Below, in pieces: positions 1 to 5,232 of a DNA stretch of 7,218 nucleotides; position 1 is the stretch's first letter; every line of letters starts with the position of its first letter. The notes under the pieces are model-generated. The model did not search any database. It was not told the DNA's origin and worked only from the letters and a program-made list of their open reading frames with translations. Both the position numbers and the translations under genes were made by a program. Origin of the DNA: CAYLWZ01 sp964585805 (GTDB lineage: Bacteria > Patescibacteriota > Minisyncoccia > Minisyncoccales > GWA2-38-27); contig CAZPFE010000029.1 in assembly GCA_964585805.1 (NCBI GenBank), forward strand, positions 1-7,218. Reading direction: 5' to 3'.

Positions 1-110
1 CCCTCCAGAGGAGGGGGAGGAGAAAGAAGAAGAAATCCTCCCTTTCCAGAGGAGGAAGAGGAGAGGAATAAAAAGAGAAGGGGAAAACCTTTCCCTCCTT
101 AAAGAAAGGT
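1..110. repeat. C/G-rich hairpin repeat tract at left edge
   Basis: Three short inverted repeats lie in a row. CCCTCC (1-6) pairs with GGAGGG (10-15) around an AGA loop. TCCTCC (36-41) pairs with GGAGGA (51-56). ACCTTTC (87-93) pairs with GAAAGGT (104-110). The first has the same CC/GG-rich stem and AGA loop (TCT on the other strand) as the larger element at 7155-7183, so both edges of the window probably carry members of one repeat family in opposite orientation. The element is cut by the window edge. Two frames stay open here (to 102 and 112), but the composition is that of the repeat and I do not call a gene. Confidence 0.55.
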
Positions 111-235
111 GAAAGAATAAGACACCCTCCTCTTCAAAAGAAAAAAGAAAAATAAAAAAAGAAGAAGAAAATAAGTATAGAAAAGAGAATAAAAATAAAA
201 GGACAAGAGAAAATTCAGATTAATAATCTTTTAAA
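13..235. other. Polypurine spacer without a gene
   Basis: The plus strand is almost all A and G with only scattered C and T. It contains G/A runs and a mirror-symmetric A4-GAAGAAG-A4 stretch at 157-171. No start codon with a ribosome site, no tRNA-like fold and no convincing promoter was seen. It lies beyond the groL terminator, so it is probably untranscribed spacer, or the tail of a repeat element. Purine mirror tracts can form triplex DNA, but nothing here shows that this one does. Confidence 0.4.
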
Positions 236-250
236 TTTAATTAAAATTTT

Positions 251-292
251 AAACAAACAAGCCCTCTTTCAAAAAAGAGGGCTTGTTTGTTT
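251..292. terminator. Bidirectional rho-independent terminator after groL
   Basis: A perfect 19-bp stem (251-269 with 274-292) closes on a 4-base CAAA loop. The core is GCCCTC/GAGGGC, flanked by an A-rich tract on one side and a T-rich tract on the other, so it can work in both directions. Read leftward it follows the groL stop (310-312) by 17 bases and ends the groS-groL transcript. Read rightward it has the better T-run (to about 295) and could end a convergent gene lying left of the window. Confidence 0.9.
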
Positions 293-309
293 TTTATATT
301 CTATACTCT

Positions 310-1926
310 CTAATATTCTGGCATTGGAGGTGTTTGAGAATTATCTTTTTCTTCTTTTTTCTCAGCTACAACGCACTCAGTAGTTAAAAGAATACTTGCT
401 GCTGAAGCCGCGTTTTGAAGAGCAGATCTAACAACCTTTGTTGGATCAACAATGCCTGATTTCATCAAATCTTCATATTCCATTGTTTGAGCATTGAAAC
501 CGTAATTCTCATTTTCTGATTCTCTGATTTTCTGGACAACAACTGCCCCATCAATACCTGCATTCTGAGCAATTTGGCGAACCGGTCCCTCTAATGCTCT
601 TTTTAAAATATCAATTCCAATTTTCTCTTCTTTATCAACTTCTACCTCTTCTAACACCGCTGAAGCCCTTAATAAAGCCGTTCCTCCACCAGGAACAATT
701 CCTTCTTCTACTGCTGCCCGGGTAGCAGCTAAAGCGTCTTCAATTTTGTGCTGTTTTGCTTTTTGTTCAACTTCAGTTGCTGCTCCAACCTTAATTACTG
801 CCACTCCTCCGGCTAATTTTGCCAATCTTTCCTGTAATTTTTCTTTATCAAAATCAGAATCTGATTCTTTAATTTCTTTTCTAATCTGCTTAATTCTTGC
901 CTCAATCTTTTCTTTTTCTCCTTTTCCTTCAACAATAGTTGTATTCTCTTTTGTGGAAACAACCCGCCGCGCTGAACCAAGCATATTTAATTCTACAGAA
1001 TCAAGTTTTAAACCTTTCTCTTCAGAAATTACTTCACCGCCGGTTACAATGGCAATATCCTCTAACATTTCTTTTTTCCTGTCACCAAACCCAGGCGCTT
1101 TCACTGCTAAAGTGTTAAATGTTCCTCTTAATTTATTTACTACTAAAGTTGCTAAAGCTTCTCCTTCTACTTCATCAGCAATAATAACTAATTCTTTTTT
1201 GCCTGCTTGAGCAACTTTTTCTAAAACTGGCAAAATATCATTAATAGCAGAAATTTTTCTATCAGTTATTAAAATATAAGGATCTTCATAAACTGCTTCC
1301 ATTCTTTCAGCATCAGTTATCATATAAGGAGAAATATATCCCCTATCAAACTGCAAACCTCTGACCACTTCTTTTGACAAACCAAAACCTTTTGATTCTT
1401 CTACGGTTATTACTCCATCTTTACCTACCTCTTCCATTGCTTCAGAAATTAACTCTCCCATCTCCCTGCTTTCGGCAGAAATGGTTGCTACCTGCGCCAT
1501 TTCATCTTTTGTAGTTACTGGTTTTGCCATCTTTTTAAGAGCTTCAACAACTTTAGCAACACCTTTTTCTATTCCTCTTCGTATTGCTAAAGGATTAGCG
1601 CCAGCAGTCACATTCTTTAATCCTTCAGCAACCATTGATTGAGTTAAAACTACTGCTGTTGTCGTTCCATCACCAGCCACATCATTTGTTTTTTCTGCTA
1701 CTTCTTTTACTATCTCTGCTCCTAAATTTTCCACTTTATCTTCCAGTTCAATTTCTTTAGCAATACTTACTCCATCATTAGTAATTGTAGGAGAACCAAA
1801 ACCTTTATCCAAAACAACATTTCTGCCTTTCGGACCAATGGTGACTCGAACAGCATTAGCCAATTTATCAACTCCTGTTTTTAATTTTTTCCTTGCTTCT
1901 TCTTGATAAAGTATTTGTTTAGCCAT
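310..1926 (-). CDS. groL: Chaperonin GroEL (Hsp60, 60 kDa subunit)
   Basis: This is the ATP-driven cytosolic folding chamber subunit, which forms double heptameric rings and works with the GroES lid encoded just upstream. It has 538 residues, close to the usual ~540-550. Residues ~1-133 and ~408-520 form the equatorial ATPase domain, ~134-190 and ~375-407 the intermediate hinge, and ~191-374 the apical substrate/GroES-binding domain, by analogy with E. coli. Visible hallmarks are NDGVSIA (50-56), the nucleotide-binding DGTTT (86-90), the catalytic Asp in KIEDAL (D397, E. coli D398) and PGGGTAL (412-418). The C-terminus is odd: after the conserved core it ends in an acidic/polar stretch and PPMPEY, with no GGM repeat. 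ATG is supported by the conserved N-terminus MAKQILY and by AAAGGGA 8 bases upstream. It is second in the operon after groS; a terminator follows. Confidence 0.98.
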   Translation of the reverse strand: MAKQILYQEEARKKLKTGVDKLANAVRVTIGPKGRNVVLDKGFGSPTITNDGVSIAKEIELEDKVENLGAEIVKEVAEKTNDVAGDGTTTAVVLTQSMVAEGLKNVTAGANPLAIRRGIEKGVAKVVEALKKMAKPVTTKDEMAQVATISAESREMGELISEAMEEVGKDGVITVEESKGFGLSKEVVRGLQFDRGYISPYMITDAERMEAVYEDPYILITDRKISAINDILPVLEKVAQAGKKELVIIADEVEGEALATLVVNKLRGTFNTLAVKAPGFGDRKKEMLEDIAIVTGGEVISEEKGLKLDSVELNMLGSARRVVSTKENTTIVEGKGEKEKIEARIKQIRKEIKESDSDFDKEKLQERLAKLAGGVAVIKVGAATEVEQKAKQHKIEDALAATRAAVEEGIVPGGGTALLRASAVLEEVEVDKEEKIGIDILKRALEGPVRQIAQNAGIDGAVVVQKIRESENENYGFNAQTMEYEDLMKSGIVDPTKVVRSALQNAASAASILLTTECVVAEKKEEKDNSQTPPMPEY

Positions 1927-1934
1927 ATTTATTT

Positions 1935-1941
1935 TCCCTTT
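1935..1941 (-). promoter_or_regulatory. groL ribosome binding site touching the upstream hairpin
   Basis: On the minus strand AAAGGGA lies 8 bases before the groL ATG. Its first three A's (1941-1939) are the last three bases of the 3' arm of the intergenic hairpin, so the folded hairpin would abut and partly cover the site. Confidence 0.6.
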
Positions 1942-1987
1942 CAGTGCCTAAACATCCTAAAATTATTAAGATGCCTAAACACTGAAA
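1939..1987 (-). promoter_or_regulatory. Long G.U-stabilised hairpin in the groS-groL mRNA gap
   Basis: In DNA this is a modest repeat: TTTCAGTG (1939-1946) pairs with CACTGAAA (1980-1987), and a 10-base direct repeat TGCCTAAACA occurs at 1945-1954 and 1972-1981. Read as minus-strand RNA, the two facing UUUAGG copies pair completely (U.G, U.G, U-A, A-U, G.U, G.U), and CAUCUUAA pairs with UUAGGAUG using one U.G. The result is a continuous 22-bp stem with a UAAUU loop. In plus-strand RNA five of these positions would be C/A mismatches. It sits between the groS stop and the groL ribosome site. Plausible roles are RNA processing, stabilising one half of the message, or setting the GroES:GroEL ratio; none is proven here. 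Confidence 0.6.
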
Positions 1988-1992
1988 CGGTT

Positions 1993-2286
1993 TTATTCTT
2001 CAATAATAGCAAGAATATCTTCTTGTTTGGCAATCAAATATTCTTTCTCATCAATTTTTATTTCATTGGGTCCATACTTAGTAAACAAAACTTTGTCTCC
2101 GACCTTTACTTCCATTGGAATAATCTTTCCTGAAGAAGTTTTCTTGCCTGGACCAACAGCAATAACCCTGCCTTGTTCAGGCCTTTCCTTTTCTGCTGTT
2201 TGAGGAAGGAGAATGCCTGTTTTTGTTCTCTCCTCGCCTTTTATTGGCTCAATTAAAATATTATCTGCTAAAGGTTTTATCTTCAT
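1993..2286 (-). CDS. groS: Co-chaperonin GroES (Hsp10)
   Basis: This 10-kDa subunit of the heptameric lid caps GroEL and closes the folding chamber in the cytoplasm. It has 97 residues, the normal length. The N-terminus MKIKPLADNILIEP matches the family. Residues ~17-33 form the mobile loop with the hydrophobic GILLPQ that docks on the GroEL apical domain. GRVIAVGPG (39-47), VKVGDKVLF (60-68) and the closing YLIAKQEDILAIIEE are all typical. It is the first gene of the groS-groL operon, with a 66-bp gap to groL. The start is unusual: no Shine-Dalgarno is visible, only an A/T-rich 12-base stretch between the ATG and a 13-bp hairpin. No CIRCE operator is seen, so HrcA control is not supported. 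Confidence 0.97.
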   Translation of the reverse strand: MKIKPLADNILIEPIKGEERTKTGILLPQTAEKERPEQGRVIAVGPGKKTSSGKIIPMEVKVGDKVLFTKYGPNEIKIDEKEYLIAKQEDILAIIEE

Positions 2287-2298
2287 ATTTTTTCAATA

Positions 2299-2331
2299 AA
2301 CAACGAACAATGAAATTTATTGTTCGTTGTT
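2299..2331 (-). promoter_or_regulatory. 13-bp inverted repeat in the groES leader
   Basis: AACAACGAACAAT (2299-2311) and its perfect complement (2319-2331) flank a 7-base spacer. The repeat lies 12 bases before the groES ATG, where many bacteria carry the CIRCE operator. It does not match CIRCE (TTAGCACTC-N9-GAGTGCTAA) in sequence, arm length or spacing. It may be an RNA hairpin acting on translation of a leader that lacks a ribosome site, an operator, or a member of an intergenic AACAACGAACAATGAA-like repeat family. Confidence 0.5.
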
Positions 2332-2347
2332 CTTTAGTTGTTCTTTA
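2326..2347. repeat. Tandem 11-bp repeat, two copies
   Basis: GTTGTTCTTTA occurs at 2326-2336 and again immediately at 2337-2347. The first copy overlaps the right arm of the groES-leader inverted repeat, so the two structures probably grew from the same simple sequence. Confidence 0.6.
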
Positions 2348-2431
2348 TTTTTTACTTATTTTTGCTAACCAAACGACCTTTTAGTTTTTATAGTCAGTTT
2401 AAATTTAGTTTATCTTATATTTTCATTTATT

Positions 2432-2459
2432 ATTTTAACAATAAATTATTTTCTGTCAA
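2432..2459 (-). promoter_or_regulatory. Promoter of the groS-groL operon
   Basis: On the minus strand a perfect TTGACA (2459-2454) is followed after 16 bases by TAAAAT (2437-2432). TG lies one base upstream of that (2440-2439), making an extended -10. This is housekeeping sigma-70 type. Transcription would start near 2425, giving a leader of about 140 bases that holds the 2299-2331 hairpin. No alternative heat-shock sigma motif was recognised. Confidence 0.65.
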
Positions 2460-2469
2460 GCACTTGACA
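2454..2469. promoter_or_regulatory. 16-bp palindrome carrying two back-to-back -35 boxes
   Basis: TGTCAAG-CA-CTTGACA has perfect 7-bp arms. The left arm contains the -35 box of the leftward groESL promoter and the right arm the -35 box of the rightward small-gene promoter, 4 bases apart. Two polymerases could hardly occupy both at once, and a dimeric regulator could cover both. Mutual exclusion or shared control is inferred from geometry only. Confidence 0.6.
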
Positions 2470-2492
2470 AAATAAATTATGTATTGTATGTT
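2464..2492 (+). promoter_or_regulatory. Promoter of the small secreted-protein gene
   Basis: A consensus TTGACA (2464-2469), a 17-base spacer and TATGTT (2487-2492) form a sigma-70-type promoter. Predicted transcription starts near 2499, about 40 bases before the ATG. The -10 is directly preceded by ATTG, as in the proposed recG promoter. Confidence 0.65.
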
Positions 2493-2525
2493 TTAAAATA
2501 GCAAGTTAAAATAACAAAAAAGGAA

Positions 2526-2530
2526 GGAGG
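2526..2530 (+). promoter_or_regulatory. Strong Shine-Dalgarno of the small gene
   Basis: GGAGG, within a longer AGGAAGGAGGAA, sits 7 bases before the ATG at 2538. It is the only full-strength ribosome site in the window and decides the start. It lies outside the hairpin chain that begins at 2579. Confidence 0.85.
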
Positions 2531-2537
2531 AAAAGAG

Positions 2538-2861
2538 ATGAAAAAGAAAATCTTTATGGTAATGGTTATTGTAATTTTAACGATAATGATGGTACCCCCA
2601 TCATTATCGTTTGCCCAGGATCCTTACAGTGCCTGGGCAAACATTTGGGGGGGAGGGAGATACCATTATTCCTCACCCCCCAACGTACAAGTAGTAACTA
2701 CCCTCCCCGGTGGAGGGTATGTGATAGGAGGACAAAAGATAAGAATAATCACGATCAACTCGGCGGGTCAGAAGGTATACGATAACTGGCCCGCCGAGAT
2801 CCTGTCCCAGATAATCAAATCGGGGACAATGCTGGGGATCTACTATCTCCAGCAAAAATAA
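2538..2861 (+). CDS. Small secreted protein, unknown family, in a hairpin-rich mRNA
   Basis: It has 107 residues and I do not recognise the family. The N-terminus is a classic Sec signal peptide: MKKK, a hydrophobic core (~5-19, rich in I, V, M), then PPSLSFA, with likely cleavage after A26 (SFA|QD). The mature ~81-residue part has no cysteine. It holds Gly-rich turns (WGGGR at 37-41, LPGGGYVIGGQ), alternating I/V/T stretches suggesting beta strands, and a C-terminal amphipathic segment ending YYLQQK. No catalytic motif is visible. Expression signals are complete and strong: consensus -35, GGAGG ribosome site, and a terminator 10 bases after the stop. Codon choice differs sharply from its neighbours (many CCC, GGG, GCC, ATC, CTG), largely because the coding DNA forms successive inverted repeats from codon 14 on. 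It is divergent from groS and shares its promoter palindrome. An export role is inferred; a dual coding/RNA role is possible. Confidence 0.85.
   Translation: MKKKIFMVMVIVILTIMMVPPSLSFAQDPYSAWANIWGGGRYHYSSPPNVQVVTTLPGGGYVIGGQKIRIITINSAGQKVYDNWPAEILSQIIKSGTMLGIYYLQQK
2579..2854 (+). other. Chain of seven hairpins filling the small gene's coding sequence
   Basis: The hairpins run in order. H1 is 2579-2592/2598-2611 (14 bp, perfect). H2 is 2609-2619/2632-2642 (11 bp, perfect). H3 is 2645-2656/2671-2683 (12 bp, A2675 bulged, a G7 run against C6). H4 is 2699-2706/2712-2719 (8 bp). H5 is 2759-2771/2786-2798 (13 bp, one U.G). H6 is 2803-2808/2823-2828 (6 bp). H7 is 2830-2839/2845-2854 (10 bp, one G.U). 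They succeed each other without nesting; only H1 and H2 share 3 bases. About 145 of 276 bases are in stems. The ribosome site and first 13 codons lie outside. A terminator hairpin follows at 2871. Confidence 0.8.
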
Positions 2862-2870
2862 AGAAAGAAG

Positions 2871-2904
2871 AAAAGAGAGACAAAATGTCTCTCTTTTTAT
2901 TTTT
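2871..2904 (+). terminator. Rho-independent terminator of the small gene
   Basis: A perfect 12-bp stem AAAAGAGAGACA/TGTCTCTCTTTT (2871-2882 with 2886-2897) has an AAA loop and is followed by a T-rich tail (2894-2904). It starts 10 bases after the TAA, making the small gene a single-gene transcript separate from recG. Confidence 0.92.
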
Positions 2905-2985
2905 AAATTCAAAATAAATAAATTTCTCAAAAGATTTTAATATACAATACAGATTTTTAATCCTGAAATAACTCCAACTTTATCC

Positions 2986-3014
2986 TTAAAACAACAAACA
3001 TTTTATTGTATACT
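2986..3014 (+). promoter_or_regulatory. Probable recG promoter
   Basis: TTAAAA (2986-2991), 17 bases and TATACT (3009-3014) fit a sigma-70 promoter with a good -10 and a weak -35. It would start near 3021, leaving a leader of about 40 bases. The -10 lies inside ATTGTATA (3005-3012), the inverted partner of TATACAAT at 2941-2948. Nothing else was recognised in the 2905-3059 spacer. Confidence 0.5.
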
Positions 3015-3059
3015 ATTTAAAGCATCTAAATTTTAATTTAAAGTTTTGGAAAAATAAAT

Positions 3060-5228
3060 ATGAATTTATCAACGCCGGTTGAGAAAATCTCTGGAATTGG
3101 GCCAGTTTCTAAAAACAAACTAAAAAGATTGGGAATAAAAACAATTGAAGACCTTATTTTTTATTTCCCTCGCCGCTACGAGGATTTTTCTCATTTAGTT
3201 AAAATTTCGGAAATAAGAATCAATGAAATATGCACAATCAGAGGCAAAATTTTAGAAATTGAAAATAACCAAAGCTGGAAAAAGAAAATGATTTTAACGC
3301 GAGCAATTATTGAAGATGAGAGCGGAGCAATAGAAGCAGTTTGGTTTCAACAACCTTATTTAATCAAGACCTTAAAAAAAGGAGATTATCTTTATCTTTC
3401 TGGTAAGACGATTTTAAAGAAAAATAAAATTTATTTAAGTAATCCTGTTTATGAAAAAATAAACTTAGAAAAATTAAATCATAACCAAGGAAATGAAACA
3501 GAAATTATCTTAACTCATACAGGAAGATTAGTCCCTATTTATCCAGAAACAAAAAATATCTCTTCTAAATGGTTTCGCTCTATTTTAAAAATTGTTTTGC
3601 CAAAAATAAAAGAAAAAATTCCTGAAACTCTTCCAAAAAAAATTTTAGAAGAAACTAACCTTTTATCCAGACCTGAAGCCGTCTGGCAAATTCATTTTCC
3701 TGACTCAAAAGAAATGGCAGAAAAAGCCAAAGAAAGATTTTCTTTTGAAGACCTTTTTTATATTGAACTCTTTATCCTCCAAGAAAGAGCTCAATTGTCG
3801 CAAGAAAAAGCAGTTGCTTTTCCTATTAAAACAGAAATTATAAAAGATTTTGTTAATTCTTTGCCTTTTAAATTAACAAATGGTCAAAAAAAAGCAGCGT
3901 GGAAAATTTTAAAAGATATGGAAAAAGGAAAACCAATGAATCGCCTTCTTGAAGGTGATGTTGGTTCAGGTAAAACAGTTGTTGCAGTAACAGCAGCTTT
4001 AAATGTAATTAAATCTAACTGGCAAGTTGCTTTTATGGCTCCAACTGAAATTTTAGCAAAACAACATTTTAAAGAAGTAGCCAATCTTCTAACTGATTTC
4101 GGCGCAAATATCGGTTTATTAACCGGTAAACAAGATCTTCTTCGTTCAAAAAAATTAAAAAATGAAACAATTGAAATTTCCAGAGAAAAATTACTTGAAA
4201 AAACATTAAAAGGTGAAATAGATATCCTAATTGGAACTCATGCTTTAATCCGAGACAAAGTAAAATTTAATAAATTAGGATTGGTGATTTTAGATGAACA
4301 ACACCGATTTGGAGTAGAACAAAGAGCAAAACTTATTCAACCTTCAAAAACAAACAGCAGTGACAATAAACGAATAATTCCTCATCTTCTTTCAATGACC
4401 GCTACTCCCATTCCCCGAACTCTTGCTTTGACAATTTATGGAGACTTGGATATTTCTTTAATTGATGAGATGCCAAAAGGAAGAAAAAGAATAATTACTA
4501 AAATAGTTAAACCAGAAGAACGAAAAAAAGTATATGAATTTATAAAAAAAGAAGTGAAAAAAGGCAGGCAGGTATTTGTCATTTGTCCGCGTATTGAAAA
4601 AAATGAAGAAGTGGAAGAAGAAAATAATAACATTAAAAGAAAAATTAAATCTGTTGAAGAAGAATACGAAAAGTTAACAAAAGATATTTTCCCTGATTTA
4701 AGAATAGGAATTCTTCATGGGAAAATGAAACCAAAAGAAAAAGAAAAAGTAATGGAAAATTTTAAAAATAAAAAAATTGATATATTGGTTTCAACCTCTG
4801 TAGTTGAAGTTGGTATTGATGTTCCAAACGCTACAGTAATGATAATAGAAGGAGCAGAAAGATTTGGTTTGGCTCAACTCCATCAATTCAGAGGCAGGGT
4901 TGGAAGATCAAGTTCTCAATCATACTGTTTCTTATTTACTAATTCTCCTTCTAAAAAAACTTGGCAGAGATTAAAAGCATTAATATCTTCTGAAAATGGT
5001 TTTGATTTGGCAGAGAAAGACCTAAAAATTAGAGGACCGGGAGATTTTGCTGGCGTTAAACAATGGGGGATGCCTGATTTAATAATGGATTCTTTAATGA
5101 ATACACGATTAGTAGAAAAAGCCCGAGAAGCAGCAAAAAAAATACTAATTAACTCTCCTCATTTAAAAAAGTATCCTTATTTAAAAGCAAAAGTAGAAAA
5201 ATTAAGAAAGAAAATACATTTAGAATAA
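3060..5228 (+). CDS. recG: ATP-dependent DNA helicase RecG
   Basis: This superfamily 2 DNA translocase reverses stalled replication forks and branch-migrates Holliday junctions and R-loops. It has 722 residues (E. coli 693). Residues ~1-50 hold a helix-hairpin-helix-like start (ISGIGPVSKNKLKRLGI). Residues ~50-140 form the OB-fold wedge that splits the fork. Helicase motor motifs are Walker A GDVGSGKT (299-306), Ia MAPTEILA (326-333), DEQH box (412-415), SMTATP (445-450), STSVVEVGIDVPN (578-590) and QFRGRVGR (609-616). The TRG-type wedge-coupling motif is DLKIRGPGDFAG (654-665). A charged coiled-coil-like insert near 511-540 accounts for part of the extra length. The ATG has only a weak GGA 9 bases upstream, but the N-terminus aligns with the family start. 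It stands alone with its own promoter. No terminator is visible; it ends 4 bp from the convergent glycosyltransferase. Confidence 0.97.
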   Translation: MNLSTPVEKISGIGPVSKNKLKRLGIKTIEDLIFYFPRRYEDFSHLVKISEIRINEICTIRGKILEIENNQSWKKKMILTRAIIEDESGAIEAVWFQQPYLIKTLKKGDYLYLSGKTILKKNKIYLSNPVYEKINLEKLNHNQGNETEIILTHTGRLVPIYPETKNISSKWFRSILKIVLPKIKEKIPETLPKKILEETNLLSRPEAVWQIHFPDSKEMAEKAKERFSFEDLFYIELFILQERAQLSQEKAVAFPIKTEIIKDFVNSLPFKLTNGQKKAAWKILKDMEKGKPMNRLLEGDVGSGKTVVAVTAALNVIKSNWQVAFMAPTEILAKQHFKEVANLLTDFGANIGLLTGKQDLLRSKKLKNETIEISREKLLEKTLKGEIDILIGTHALIRDKVKFNKLGLVILDEQHRFGVEQRAKLIQPSKTNSSDNKRIIPHLLSMTATPIPRTLALTIYGDLDISLIDEMPKGRKRIITKIVKPEERKKVYEFIKKEVKKGRQVFVICPRIEKNEEVEEENNNIKRKIKSVEEEYEKLTKDIFPDLRIGILHGKMKPKEKEKVMENFKNKKIDILVSTSVVEVGIDVPNATVMIIEGAERFGLAQLHQFRGRVGRSSSQSYCFLFTNSPSKKTWQRLKALISSENGFDLAEKDLKIRGPGDFAGVKQWGMPDLIMDSLMNTRLVEKAREAAKKILINSPHLKKYPYLKAKVEKLRKKIHLE

Positions 5229-5232
5229 TACG

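Noticed and set aside
2..112. Open frames entering from the left edge (stops at 100-102 and 110-112)
   Set aside because: The translation is Glu/Arg/Pro low-complexity produced by the purine-rich hairpin repeat. No recognisable C-terminus, though a truncated gene tail cannot be fully excluded.
746..1210. 154-codon plus-strand open frame opposite groL
   Set aside because: It is antisense to the conserved groL coding sequence, Ser/Phe-rich as expected for a shadow frame, with no ribosome site or promoter.
1944..1983. CIRCE-like GTGCCTAA / TTTAGGCACT in the groS-groL gap
   Set aside because: The arms face the wrong way round, carry an extra base and lie inside the operon rather than upstream. 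This is a chance resemblance to TTAGCACTC-N9-GAGTGCTAA.
1903..2133. 76-codon plus-strand open frame opposite the groS-groL junction
   Set aside because: It overlaps both real genes and the intergenic hairpin in antisense, and has shadow-type composition.
2673..2930. 85-codon minus-strand open frame opposite the small secreted gene
   Set aside because: It would read through the terminator hairpin backwards and has no ribosome site. Inverted repeats in the sense gene keep the opposite strand open too.
3884..4084. Minus-strand open frames inside recG (also 4436-4633)
   Set aside because: Both are antisense to helicase motifs of recG, short, and without start signals.
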